Numbered from the stretch's first letter, positions 11,439 through 22,432 are shown. The stretch is 64,000 nucleotides of DNA from Helichrysum umbraculigerum (GCA_949592205.1 CATIUR010000003.1:81310501-81374500), one strand, 5' to 3'. Numbers and translations: made by a program. Notes: generated by a model not told the origin, from the sequence alone.

Positions 11439-13996
11439 TGTAACACCCGCCAAATTAGGACTAGAGATTAGTGCCTAATCGAATGTTAATACATGTAATT
11501 AGTTCCTGGTTAGGCTAATTAATGTATCGAATTATATATATTGTTGAATATATACGTATATGCGATTTGATTAAATCGTACGCAATTTAAATCGGATGTA
11601 TTTCGATTCAAATTTAATATGGACGTTGGTGACAAATTTTATTAAATAACGTTGTTATGTCAAAAATATTATTATTATAATATTTCGTATTCGTTCGTAT
11701 CATACAATCAGAAATTATACAATTTAAAATGTAAAACGCGCAAACTAAATAAACCAACTTACATTATTAACTCAAACGTAAACTTATTTGTAAAATAATT
11801 AAATAAAATATCACGTAATAATTTGTATTTAAAACGTACCATTTAATATTTAAAATAATTAATTAACGTTGAAACGACGGAGCAAACGAACACCGCACGG
11901 AGCGGGAACGCGGGGCGAAAAATGGGAGGATAACCTCCCATTTCCCACTCTCTTTTTCTCACTTTCTCATCTCTCTTTCTCCTTCTCCTTTCTTTTCTCT
12001 CAACTCCACCAACCACCCCCCCACCTTCAAAAATCTCACAAAAACGCAAAATAAACATATCAAACGACTTCGGATCTTCAAGATTTTTAGAGATTCACGA
12101 CCACCGCGACACGATCTATCTTTCTATCTTTCCGAAATTTCATTTCGGCGATTTGTAAGTTTCCGACACCTCTCGTTTTTAAGTGTTTTTACTTGTTTGC
12201 GGTTTGTATCGACTTATAATGTTCAAATAAGGGTTGGGTAAAAGTTTTGGACCGAACGGAAACCGAAAAACTCGTTTTCGACCCATTTTCCGGCCAACAG
12301 ACCGCTACGTCGCATTTGGCCCGGAATTTATGCGACGTCAGCCTCTACGTCGCAAAACACCTCGTGACGTCGCATAGTGCGACGTCAGTCACAACGTCTC
12401 ATTAAATTGCGACGTCGCATATAGCGACGTCAGCCTTAACGTCGCCAATACCTCGCCACGTCGCACTTAGCGACGCAAGCCCCTACGTCGCAGAAATCAC
12501 CTACGTCGCATTAGCGACGTAGCACCCTACGTCGCATTAAATTGCGAAACGTCGCCTTTAGCGACGTCATGCTCTACGTCGCAATCCTACCTGCGACGTC
12601 GCACCCTACGTCGCACAAACCAGAACCTCAAAAACACAGATTTTTACTAAGTGTCGAGACTCGAAATTTATCACTCGATTTTACCCAAATTCAGATCCAG
12701 ATGCGTTTTTCGTCAAAGCAATATAGTAGAAATAAAAATTTTCCAAGCTGACCTGGCAGCTCGACCCCAGCCAGGGGCTCTGCCCCTTGGACCCCGCCAG
12801 GGGCTGCCGCCCCTTGGACCCCGCTACCAGGGGCGCTGCCCCCGGACCTCCGTACTTAGATTTCGTAACGGCTTATAAAACACAATCAAAACACATTTTT
12901 CAAGTAAAACGCCACGAAATCGAAATGGTAATAATTGGGATTATTATTACAAATCCGTCACCAACGGGCCGTACACTTTTCAAACACTTAAACGTATCAA
13001 CAAACAGTGGAGATTTGGACATTATAGTTGGACGAACAACTACAAGGTAGTCTTATTAGATACCTTCGCATATTATAACCATCGCGTGTCATGGACACCC
13101 TCAGGTTACAAGTCTTTGGACTTCGATTCTCGGCTAATCATCCTCAGTTTATTTTCATAAACTCAACGACTCAGGTGAGTCTCATAGCCCCTCTTTTTAC
13201 TGTTTTACTCAGGGGTGTGATATATTGCTCAACTTTTAACATGTGAACGCAAGTACAAACATTTCATATACTACATGAGTTTTTCGAAACTAATCATTTA
13301 AAGTCCTCCGTCAGCATAGTTGTTAATACGTTGTAGCGTGAATATTAGTATATGGTACCATATAGGATTGACCCTCCTCGTTCGGGTTAGCAAGCACTAA
13401 CCGGGTAAACGGACGTACTAATATTTGGGAAGACGAATGTGGATTAGGCATTCGTGGAGGCACCTCGCCCGGAATTCTCTGTAGGGGACCCGGCCCTCGA
13501 GTTAAGCTCAACTATGTGCTCATGGCTGTATACACGATGATTATCATTAAATTGCTGGATGCAATTCATTATTTAATTGCTGGATGCAATTCATTATTAA
13601 ATTGCTGGATGCAATTCGTTATTTAAATCTTGCGGTTCATACGATATTACTTGATTTCAAACCTGTGAGCTCACCAGCTTTATAGCTGACCTTTTAGCAT
13701 ATATCGCAGGTACCCAGCAGTAGGATGTTTCTGCTTCAGGATTTAGCTCGAGTCAGCATACAGACGATTGAGATTTTCTTGCTCTAGAATATTTTGTATA
13801 AGTACTTATGTACTGAAATCTCATTTTATTTAACTCGAGCTATGTAAAGCTTTAAACGTTGTAAACATTTCAGTTATCAATATATTTTGTTAAAACGACG
13901 CATATAGAGTCGTTTGCTATTTATCTTTGTGCTTTGTTATTGATTAGTAACACCCAAATCAAGCTTCCGCAAATCATCAAATTTGGGGGTGTTACA
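11439..13996 (+). repeat. 5' LTR of element E
   Basis: 2558 bp, TGTAACACCC to GGTGTTACA. It contains a 10-bp stem-loop (11920-11943) next to a CT-rich tract (11944-12010), a dyad array (12308-12620), three GC-rich hairpins (12770-12846), TATAAAA at 12874-12880, the palindrome TATATGGTACCATATA (13349-13364), a stem-loop at 13385-13402, three tandem ATTGC/GCAAT hairpins (13540-13625) and a stem AACGAC/GTCGTT at 13894-13914. Confidence 0.95.
12308..12880 (+). promoter_or_regulatory. Dyad array, GC hairpins and TATA box in 5' LTR of E
   Basis: About 20 half-sites of ACGTCGCA or TGCGACGT in both orientations occupy 12308-12620, some joined into the perfect palindrome TGCGACGTCGCA. Three hairpins with AGGGGC or GGGGC arms follow at 12770-12846 (loops TCT, TGCC and GCT). 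TATAAAA is at 12874-12880. The same block is repeated in the 3' LTR at 20453-21025. Confidence 0.72.
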
Positions 13997-13999
13997 GAT

Positions 14000-14012
14000 T
14001 GGTATCAGAGCC
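14000..14012 (+). other. Primer-binding site of element E (tRNA-iMet)
   Basis: TGGTATCAGAGCC lies three bases after the 5' LTR end and is complementary to the 3' end of plant initiator tRNA-Met. Confidence 0.92.
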
Positions 14013-14324
14013 TAAGGTTATAGTGAACTAGGTTGCATTTAGTGAACCTAGACTATGACCATTAGGCAGTATTCCTTATTAGGTATGACTGGTTCAGGGA
14101 TTACAGCATACGAGTTTAATTTAACATAGCCTGATCAACTATGTACAATTAAACAAAGATGATGTAAGATCTGAAAGTAGTTATGGCTGAACAGGGTACA
14201 ATAGAAGACTCTGACCTCGAGAGAACCGAGACTTAAACATGTTTATGCTAGACACTCAATAGGCTATATTATATAGGAACTATATGAATATAGGCCTCAA
14301 TTTTACTAATGCTTTGTCTCAGAA

Positions 14325-14810
14325 ATGGCAAACACACCATCAAATTCATCTCGTTCTCAATCCGGGTCGCAGAACCCAAGGGTAGCAAGGAGGAACTCCA
14401 GGTTGCCTCGAGCTGGCCCGTACCCCACTCACTCCGCCTTGCCGGCCTTAGCCGCTAGGGTGAACCAACACGAGCAACGACTTCGCACCATGGATGTAGT
14501 GTTGCAGGAAACCAACGAAAACTGGAGACTTACATCCCTCGAACGCAAAGAACAAGTCTCCGATGACCTTGAAACCACAAACAACAACATGGATGTCCTT
14601 CGCAACCAAATAATAGAAATAAGGGTGGAAAATGCCCTTCTGCAACAAAGGATGGATGAATGTGTGCAACGCTCACTTGAGGCAGAAGAATATGCGCGTG
14701 GACTAACACAACGACTAGCACTAGCAGAAGACAACGCCCGACAAGCTAGCAGGCTTGCAAACACTGTGGACCGTCTTGTCACGATGATGGAACAAATTAA
14801 TCTACGTTAA
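14325..14810 (+). CDS. Extra upstream ORF of element E (coiled-coil protein, function unknown)
   Basis: This 161-residue ORF lies between the primer-binding site and gag, ending 290 bases before the gag ATG. I do not recognise it as a named family. Residues 1-40 are rich in Ser, Asn and Arg. From about 50 to 158 the sequence is a long heptad-rich stretch with many Glu, Gln, Leu and Arg residues, consistent with an alpha-helical coiled coil. There are no Cys/His knuckles or catalytic motifs. The ATG follows CTAAT and TTTGTCTCAG, which resembles a branch point and 3' splice site, so it may be translated from a spliced RNA; that is inference. A related start (MANS against MANT) and coiled-coil stretch occur in element B at 51517, which suggests the ORF belongs to the lineage. 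Confidence 0.7.
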   Translation: MANTPSNSSRSQSGSQNPRVARRNSRLPRAGPYPTHSALPALAARVNQHEQRLRTMDVVLQETNENWRLTSLERKEQVSDDLETTNNNMDVLRNQIIEIRVENALLQQRMDECVQRSLEAEEYARGLTQRLALAEDNARQASRLANTVDRLVTMMEQINLR

Positions 14811-15100
14811 GACTAGTGTAGTCTTAGTCTTGTAATCTACCCTGTAATCTATTAACTATCTACGCGCTACTCTATAATTCGGTCGGATGTAACAATTCCC
14901 GACATCTTTTGTAATACATCTGTAGGATGTAACCTTTGAACTCGTATCATCTATTAAGTATTCCTTGCTGTTCTCGACTCATATTAATTGCCATTTTTCC
15001 TGTTGATGTTATGTATTGCTGCTTTTATACATGTACATCTGAGATAAATACAACTTTCTTGCAAAATCTCATGTATCTTCATTTCTTTTATTGAAGAATC

Positions 15101-18100
15101 ATGCCGCCAAAGACCAGACCTTACACCGATGCACAGATTACCTCGCTCATAACCCAGGCTGTTACTGAAGCCTTGGCTCGGAATACCCCACCAAACTCCA
15201 CAAGAAACAGCGATACCGCTGGAACCTCTACCACCAAACCTTGTTCTTACAAGGACTTCCAAAGCTGCAAACCCTCGAGTTTCAAGGGTTCTGAAGGAGC
15301 CATCGGACTGATCAGATGGTTCGAGAAAATGGAAACTGTTTTCCGTGTCAGCAAATGCGCGGAGAACGACAAAGTAAACTTCGCCACCTGCTCTCTTGAA
15401 GATGATGCCCACTCTTGGTGGAATTCATATACCCAATCAGTGGGTGCTGACATTGCCTACCAAATCACTTGGGAGGAATTGAAAGCCAAACTCACTGCCA
15501 AGTACTGCTCTATCGCCAAACTCCAAAAGCTGGATGAGGAGTTCTGGAACTTAAAGGTTCAGGGTGGTGACATCGATGGTTATACCACCAGGTTTCAACA
15601 ACTAGCTGCTCTCCGCCCAGCTATGGTAAGCACTGAACCTGATAAAATCAGGAAGTACGCCCTTGGTCTCCCTGATTTTGTTCGGGGACACGTCATCTCT
15701 TCCAAACCAACCACCATTGACGGTGCAATCTCATTGGCCCAAGACCTGAAGTCTATGAGCCAAGATTCTGAACCACCCACTTCATCCTCCCAAAACAACA
15801 AACGCAAGTGGTCTGACTACCACAACAACCACTCCAACCAACAAAACAAGAAACCCGACACCATCAAAGCTTACAACACCACCACTGACATCATCCGGGG
15901 TTACACGGGGAGCAAACCATATTGTCCCAAGTGCAGCCGTCACCATGAGGGTTCCTGTGGTCCCTTTTGCAACAACTGCAAGAGGTACGGCCACCTCACC
16001 AAAGATTGCCGCTCACCTGCCAACAACAATTCCAACAACAACACCAGACCACCCAAAGTATGCTTTGAGTGTGGGAAACCTGGACATTTCAGGGACTCGT
16101 GCCCAAAACTGAAGAACAACAACAACAACAACCGCAACAACAACAACAACAACACTCGCAGCAGAGCTTTCGTCATCAAATCTGGGGACGCCCGCCAGGA
16201 CCCGAATGTGGTCTCGGGTATGTTCCTCCTCAACAACTTAACTGCTTCTGTTCTATTTGATACTGGTGCTGATAGAAGCTTTATCTCCGATGATTTTTGC
16301 CCATTACTTGACATCACTCCTGTTGCCTTAGATGTTAAGTACACTGTAGAGCTAGCCAATGGAAAACTTGTAGAAACCACCAGTGTGATACCTAATTGCA
16401 CTTTAAACCTAGCTGACGAGACCTTTTCGATCGATCTTATACCCATTGAAATCGGCAGTTTCGACGTCATTATTGGAATGGACTGGTTGTCCAAACATCG
16501 AGCTGAAATCGTTTGTCACGATAAGATCGTCCGTATCCCACTCGCTGTCGGTGGAACCTTGATCATACAGGGGGAGACCGGTGGGACGGGACTCAATATA
16601 ATCTCCTGCTTAAAAACCCGAAAATTTCTGAGAAAGGGTTACCCTGCGATACTTGCACACATCACCGAGAAGAAGTCAGAGGAGAAGCGACTTGAGGATG
16701 TGCCGATTGTTAGAGACTTTCCCGAAGTCTTTCCGGAAGAACTACCTGGTCTACCTCCGCCTAGACAGGTTGAGTTCTCAATCGATCTCGTGCCGGGTGC
16801 CGCACCGGTGGCCCGCGCACCATACCGTTTAGCCCCATCCGAACTTCAGGAGTTGTCCTCTCAGTTACAGGAACTGCTGGATCGAGGATTCATTAGACCG
16901 AGTTCTTCACCTTGGGGAGCTCCGGTCTTATTTGTCAAAAAGAAGGACGGTTCATTCCGAATGTGCATCGACTATCGAGAGTTGAATAAATTGACCGTCA
17001 AGAACCGTTATCCACTTCCTCGCATTGATGATCTATTCGACCAACTTCAGGGTTCAAGTTTCTACTCAAAAATCGATCTGCGATCAGGTTATCATCAGTT
17101 ACGAGTTCGCGACACCGATATTCCAAAAACTGCCTTCAGAACTCGTTACGGGCACTACGAATTCCAAGTGATGCCCTTTGGTCTAACCAACGCACCGGCT
17201 GTATTCATGGACCTCATGAACCGGGTGTGCAAACCTTACCTCGATAAGTTTGTCATTGTCTTTATCGATGACATACTCATTTACTCGCGCAACGAGCAAG
17301 AACATGCGCAACACCTCAGAACCATCCTTGAACTACTTAGACACGAGGAGCTTTACGCTAAATTCTCTAAGTGTGAGTTCTGGATTCAAACCGTTCAATT
17401 TCTTGGTCACGTGATCGACAGTCAGGGAATTCACGTGGACCCATCAAAGATCGAGGCTATCAAAGACTGGCAAGCACCCACCTCTGCAACTGAAGTACGA
17501 CAATTTTTGGGTCTTGCTGGGTATTATCGACGATTTATCGAAAACTTCTCCAAAATAGCTCAATCACTCACGGTACTGACTCAGAAGGACAAAAGGTACG
17601 ATTGGACCGAGAAACAAGAGTCAGCGTTCCAACTTCTGAAACAAAAGCTTTGCAGTGCTCCAATTCTTTCACTACCCGAAGGCACCGATGACTTCGTGGT
17701 ATACTGTGATGCTTCTCACCAAGGTCTTGGTTGCGTGCTGATGCAACGAGACAAGGTCATTGCTTATGCCTCACGACAGCTAAAAATTCACGAAAAGAAC
17801 TACACCACTCATGATCTCGAGCTTGGAGCTGTCGTTTTTGCTCTCAAAATCTGGAGACATTATCTCTACGGCACTAAGTGCACTATCTTTACCGACCACA
17901 AAAGTCTCCAACATATCTTCGATCAGAAGGATCTCAATATGAGGCAACGTCGTTGGGTCGAGTTGCTTACCGATTACGATTGCGAGATCAAGTACCATCC
18001 AGGGAAGGCTAATGTTGTAGCTGATGCCCTCAGTCGAAAGGAACGACCTAAACCACTTCGAGTCCGAGCCCTCAGTATGACCATTCACAACGATCTTACC

Positions 18101-19549
18101 ATTCAAATTCATACCGCTCAGATCGAAGCCCTGAAATCCGAAAACATCAAAAATGAAGCCTTGCGGGGCATTGACAAACAATTCGAAATCAGACCTAACG
18201 GGATTAGGTATTTCTCAAACCGAATCTGGTTGCCCAGTTTTGGGAACCTAAGAGGCTTGGTGATGGACGAAGCTCACAAGTCTAAATATTCTATTCATCC
18301 CGGATCCGATAAGATGTACCACGGCATCAAGGAATTCTACTGGTGGCCAAACATGAAAGCCGAAATCGCCACTTATGTCAGCAAGTGTCTTACTTGCTCG
18401 AAAGTCAAAACCGAACATCAGAAACCGCCTGGTTTACTCCAGCAACCTGAAATCCCTGAATGGAAATGGGAACAAATTGCCATGGATTTCATAACCAAAC
18501 TACCCAAGTCGTCGAACGGTTGCGATACCATTTGGGTGATCGTTGACCGCCTCACTAAATCTGCTCATTTCCTGGCAATCAAGGAAAACGATAAAATGGA
18601 ACGCCTTACACAAATCTACATCAAGGAAATCGTTTCTCATCACGGCGTTCCAATCTCGATCATCTCTGACAGAGATGCCCGTTTCACCTCTCACTTTTGG
18701 CAATCACTTCAGAAAGCATTGGGTACCCGTCTCGATATGAGTACCGCGTACCATCCTCAAACCGACGGTCAAAGTGAACGAACCATTCAAACCTTGGAAG
18801 ATATGCTACGCGCCTGCGTAGTTGATTTCGGTACAAACTGGGAAAAACATCTACCGTTGTGCGAATTCTCGTACAATAACAGTTATCACGCCAGCATTAA
18901 GGTTGCACCTTTTGAGGCACTGTACGGTCGTAAGTGCCGATCACCGATCTGTTGGACTGAAGTGGGAGATAGTCAGCTCACTGGTCCTGAACTCATTCAC
19001 GCCACCACTGAGAAAATTGTGGAAATCCAAAACAGACTCAAAACCGCACGTGATCGTCAGAAAAGTTATGCTGACGTGAGACGCAAACCACTCGAGTTCC
19101 AAGTTGGGGATCGAGTTCTCTTAAAAGTATCGCCTTGGAAAGGCGTCATCCGTTTTGGCAAACGCGGGAAGTTGAATCCCCGGTACATCGGGCCTTTTGA
19201 GATCCTCGAACGGATTGGCCCCGTAGCTTATCGATTGCAGCTGCCATCCGAACTCAGCAGCGTGCACCCTACTTTTCATATTTCAAATCTGAAGAAGTGT
19301 CTGTCTGATGAGACACTTATCATTCCATTAGATGAAATTCGTGTTGACGATAAACTTCACTTCGTTGAGGAACCCGCTGAAATTATGGACCGTGAGGTCA
19401 AACAACTGAAACAAAGTCGTATTCCCATCGTCAAGGTCAGATGGAATTCGCGGCGTGGTCCGGAATTCACTTGGGAACGGGAAGACCAAATGCGACTCAA
19501 ATATCCTCAACTTTTCACTGATTCCACATCAAACACGACTTTGAGCTAA
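15101..19549 (+). CDS. Gag-Pol polyprotein of element E (Tekay chromovirus)
   Basis: A single 1482-residue ORF with no stop or frameshift. Gag capsid is about 45-225, with zinc knuckles CNNCKRYGHLTKDC (290-303) and CFECGKPGHFRDSC (321-334). Protease has FDTGADRSF with Asp387. Reverse transcriptase is about 575-770 with the active-site FIDD at 721-724. RNase H starts near 865 (YCDASHQG, Asp870). Integrase has an HHCC-type zinc region (about 1055-1110) and a D-D(35)-E core with Asp1129, Asp1190 and Glu1226. A chromodomain-like segment near 1427-1472 ends in TWEREDQMRLKYPQLF; in chromoviruses this directs integration to marked chromatin. All catalytic residues I can check are present. Fusion of gag and pol in one frame is usual for Tekay. 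The ATG at 15101 matches the start of Gag in element A. Confidence 0.95.
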   Translation: MPPKTRPYTDAQITSLITQAVTEALARNTPPNSTRNSDTAGTSTTKPCSYKDFQSCKPSSFKGSEGAIGLIRWFEKMETVFRVSKCAENDKVNFATCSLEDDAHSWWNSYTQSVGADIAYQITWEELKAKLTAKYCSIAKLQKLDEEFWNLKVQGGDIDGYTTRFQQLAALRPAMVSTEPDKIRKYALGLPDFVRGHVISSKPTTIDGAISLAQDLKSMSQDSEPPTSSSQNNKRKWSDYHNNHSNQQNKKPDTIKAYNTTTDIIRGYTGSKPYCPKCSRHHEGSCGPFCNNCKRYGHLTKDCRSPANNNSNNNTRPPKVCFECGKPGHFRDSCPKLKNNNNNNRNNNNNNTRSRAFVIKSGDARQDPNVVSGMFLLNNLTASVLFDTGADRSFISDDFCPLLDITPVALDVKYTVELANGKLVETTSVIPNCTLNLADETFSIDLIPIEIGSFDVIIGMDWLSKHRAEIVCHDKIVRIPLAVGGTLIIQGETGGTGLNIISCLKTRKFLRKGYPAILAHITEKKSEEKRLEDVPIVRDFPEVFPEELPGLPPPRQVEFSIDLVPGAAPVARAPYRLAPSELQELSSQLQELLDRGFIRPSSSPWGAPVLFVKKKDGSFRMCIDYRELNKLTVKNRYPLPRIDDLFDQLQGSSFYSKIDLRSGYHQLRVRDTDIPKTAFRTRYGHYEFQVMPFGLTNAPAVFMDLMNRVCKPYLDKFVIVFIDDILIYSRNEQEHAQHLRTILELLRHEELYAKFSKCEFWIQTVQFLGHVIDSQGIHVDPSKIEAIKDWQAPTSATEVRQFLGLAGYYRRFIENFSKIAQSLTVLTQKDKRYDWTEKQESAFQLLKQKLCSAPILSLPEGTDDFVVYCDASHQGLGCVLMQRDKVIAYASRQLKIHEKNYTTHDLELGAVVFALKIWRHYLYGTKCTIFTDHKSLQHIFDQKDLNMRQRRWVELLTDYDCEIKYHPGKANVVADALSRKERPKPLRVRALSMTIHNDLTIQIHTAQIEALKSENIKNEALRGIDKQFEIRPNGIRYFSNRIWLPSFGNLRGLVMDEAHKSKYSIHPGSDKMYHGIKEFYWWPNMKAEIATYVSKCLTCSKVKTEHQKPPGLLQQPEIPEWKWEQIAMDFITKLPKSSNGCDTIWVIVDRLTKSAHFLAIKENDKMERLTQIYIKEIVSHHGVPISIISDRDARFTSHFWQSLQKALGTRLDMSTAYHPQTDGQSERTIQTLEDMLRACVVDFGTNWEKHLPLCEFSYNNSYHASIKVAPFEALYGRKCRSPICWTEVGDSQLTGPELIHATTEKIVEIQNRLKTARDRQKSYADVRRKPLEFQVGDRVLLKVSPWKGVIRFGKRGKLNPRYIGPFEILERIGPVAYRLQLPSELSSVHPTFHISNLKKCLSDETLIIPLDEIRVDDKLHFVEEPAEIMDREVKQLKQSRIPIVKVRWNSRRGPEFTWEREDQMRLKYPQLFTDSTSNTTLS

Positions 19550-19570
19550 ATTTCGGGACGAAATTCTTCT

Positions 19571-19583
19571 AACAGGGGGAGAA
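19571..19583 (+). other. Polypurine tract of element E
   Basis: AACAGGGGGAGAA directly precedes the 3' LTR start TGTAACACCC. Confidence 0.9.
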
Positions 19584-22141
19584 TGTAACACCCGCCAAAT
19601 TAGGACTAGAGATTAGTGCCTAATCGAATGTTAATACATGTAATTAGTTCCTGGTTAGGCTAATTAATGTATCGAATTATATATATTGTTGAATATATAC
19701 GTATATGCGATTTGATTAAATCGTACGCAATTTAAATCGGATGTATTTCGATTCAAATTTAATATGGACGTTGGTGACAAATTTTATTAAATAACGTTGT
19801 TATGTCAAAAATATTATTATTATAATATTTCGTATTCGTTCGTATCATACAATCAGAAATTATACAATTTAAAATGTAAAACGCGCAAACTAAATAAACC
19901 AACTTACATTATTAACTCAAACGTAAACTTATTTGTAAAATAATTAAATAAAATATCACGTAATAATTTGTATTTAAAACGTACCATTTAATATTTAAAA
20001 TAATTAATTAACGTTGAAACGACGGAGCAAACGAACACCGCACGGAGCGGGAACGCGGGGCGAAAAATGGGAGGATAACCTCCCATTTCCCACTCTCTTT
20101 TTCTCACTTTCTCATCTCTCTTTCTCCTTCTCCTTTCTTTTCTCTCAACTCCACCAACCACCCCCCCACCTTCAAAAATCTCACAAAAACGCAAAATAAA
20201 CATATCAAACGACTTCGGATCTTCAAGATTTTTAGAGATTCACGACCACCGCGACACGATCTATCTTTCTATCTTTCCGAAATTTCATTTCGGCGATTTG
20301 TAAGTTTCCGACACCTCTCGTTTTTAAGTGTTTTTACTTGTTTGCGGTTTGTATCGACTTATAATGTTCAAATAAGGGTTGGGTAAAAGTTTTGGACCGA
20401 ACGGAAACCGAAAAACTCGTTTTCGACCCATTTTCCGGCCAACAGACCGCTACGTCGCATTTGGCCCGGAATTTATGCGACGTCAGCCTCTACGTCGCAA
20501 AACACCTCGTGACGTCGCATAGTGCGACGTCAGTCACAACGTCGCATTAAATTGCGACGTCGCATATAGCGACGTCAGCCTTAACGTCGCCAATACCTCG
20601 CCACGTCGCACTTAGCGACGCAAGCCCCTACGTCGCAGAAATCACCTACGTCGCATTAGCGACGTAGCACCCTACGTCGCATTAAATTGCGAAACGTCGC
20701 CTTTAGCGACGTCATGCTCTACGTCGCAATCCTACCTGCGACGTCGCACCCTACGTCGCACAAACCAGAACCTCAAAAACACAGATTTTTACTAAGTGTC
20801 GAGACTCGAAATTTATCACTCGATTTTACCCAAATTCAGATCCAGATGCGTTTTTCGTCAAAGCAATATAGTAGAAATAAAAATTTTCCAAGCTGACCTG
20901 GCAGCTCGACCCCAGCCAGGGGCTCTGCCCCTTGGACCCCGCCAGGGGCTGCCGCCCCTTGGACCCCGCTACCAGGGGCGCTGCCCCCGGACCTCCGTAC
21001 TTAGATTTCGTAACGGCTTATAAAACACAATCAAAACACATTTTTCAAGTAAAACGCCACGAAATCGAAATGGTAATAATTGGGATTATTATTACAAATC
21101 CGTCACCAACGGGCCGTACACTTTTCAAACACTTAAACGTATCAACAAACAGTGGAGATTTGGACATTATAGTTGGACGAACAACTACAAGGTAGTCTTA
21201 TTAGATACCTTCGCATATTATAACCATCGCGTGTCATGGACACCCTCAGGTTACAAGTCTTTGGACTTCGATTCTCGGCTAATCATCCTCAGTTTATTTT
21301 CATAAACTCAACGACTCAGGTGAGTCTCATAGCCCCTCTTTTTACTGTTTTACTCAGGGGTGTGATATATTGCTCAACTTTTAACATGTGAACGCAAGTA
21401 CAAACATTTCATATACTACATGAGTTTTTCGAAACTAATCATTTAAAGTCCTCCGTCAGCATAGTTGTTAATACGTTGTAGCGTGAATATTAGTATATGG
21501 TACCATATAGGATTGACCCTCCTCGTTCGGGTTAGCAAGCACTAACCGGGTAAACGGACGTACTAATATTTGGGAAGACGAATGTGGATTAGGCATTCGT
21601 GGAGGCACCTCGCCCGGAATTCTCTGTAGGGGACCCGGCCCTCGAGTTAAGCTCAACTATGTGCTCATGGCTGTATACACGATGATTATCATTAAATTGC
21701 TGGATGCAATTCATTATTTAATTGCTGGATGCAATTCATTATTAAATTGCTGGATGCAATTCGTTATTTAAATCTTGCGGTTCATACGATATTACTTGAT
21801 TTCAAACCTGTGAGCTCACCAGCTTTATAGCTGACCTTTTAGCATATATCGCAGGTACCCAGCAGTAGGATGTTTCTGCTTCAGGATTTAGCTCGAGTCA
21901 GCATACAGACGATTGAGATTTTCTTGCATTAGTATATTTTGTATAAGTACTTATGTACTGAAATCTCATTTTATTTAACTCGAGCTATGTAAAGCTTTAA
22001 ACGTTGTAAACATTTCAGTTATCAATATATTTTGTTAAAACGACGCATATAGAGTCGTTTGCTATTTATCTTTGTGCTTTGTTATTGATTAGTAACACCC
22101 AAATCAAGCTTCCGCAAATCATCAAATTTGGGGGTGTTACA
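19584..22141 (+). repeat. 3' LTR of element E
   Basis: 2558 bp, the same length as the 5' LTR and almost identical. It repeats every sub-feature at an offset of 8145 (dyad array from 20453, TATAAAA at 21019-21025). Differences seen: ACGTCGCA here against ACGTCTCA in the 5' copy, and three substitutions near 21928-21933. Confidence 0.95.
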
Positions 22142-22146
22142 GCAAT

Positions 22147-22432
22147 GCACAACCGTATCCGTAGACCGTATCCAAATCTTCAAATGCACAACCGTATCGC
22201 AAACCCGAATAAAAGTCTGATTTTTATTGCCCAAACGCACGATACGGTTGAGCTAGGGCAAATACGGCTGAACTGGACCGTATACGGGAGAGCATAGGGT
22301 GAATACGGGAGAACACAGGTCGTATACGGCTGTGCTAGGCCGTATACGGTCTAGCTAGGCCGTATACGGTCTGTGCTAGGCCGTATACGGTCTAGTTTGG
22401 CCGTATACGGTCTAGCTCTCCCGTATCCTGAT
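22147..22432 (-). promoter_or_regulatory. Dyad array in 3' LTR of D (CCGTATACGG type)
   Basis: Repeated GGCCGTATACGGTCTAGC-like units built on the 10-base palindrome CCGTATACGG, plus half-sites such as CCGTATCC and ATACGG. The matching array in the 5' LTR is at 34796-35077. Here E separates the array from its TATA box. Confidence 0.72.

Larger units (their letters stand above)
11439..22141 (+). mobile_element. Element E: young, apparently complete Tekay-clade chromovirus
   Basis: A 10,703-bp Ty3/gypsy element with two LTRs of 2558 bp each, perfect GCAAT duplications (11434-11438 and 22142-22146), a tRNA-iMet primer-binding site, an extra upstream ORF, one uninterrupted 1482-codon gag-pol, and a polypurine tract. 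The terminal chromodomain-like segment and domain order (protease, RT, RNase H, integrase) fit the Tekay/Del chromoviruses. I found only four substitutions between the LTRs, three of them clustered within six bases (13783-13788 against 21928-21933). The insertion is therefore recent, and the element may still be active. Confidence 0.93.

Noticed and set aside
12300..12620. CRISPR-like look of regularly spaced short palindromic repeats in LTRs
   Set aside because: The units are degenerate, lack unique spacers of constant length, sit inside plant LTRs, and have no cas genes.
11843..13050. Short open frames repeated at 19988-21195
   Set aside because: These are the two LTR copies of E; the frames span promoter-like and dyad sequence and are not coding.
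15940..16494. 184-codon minus-strand frame opposite gag-pol of E
   Set aside because: It mirrors Asn-rich and biased codons of the real gene on the plus strand and shows no domain.
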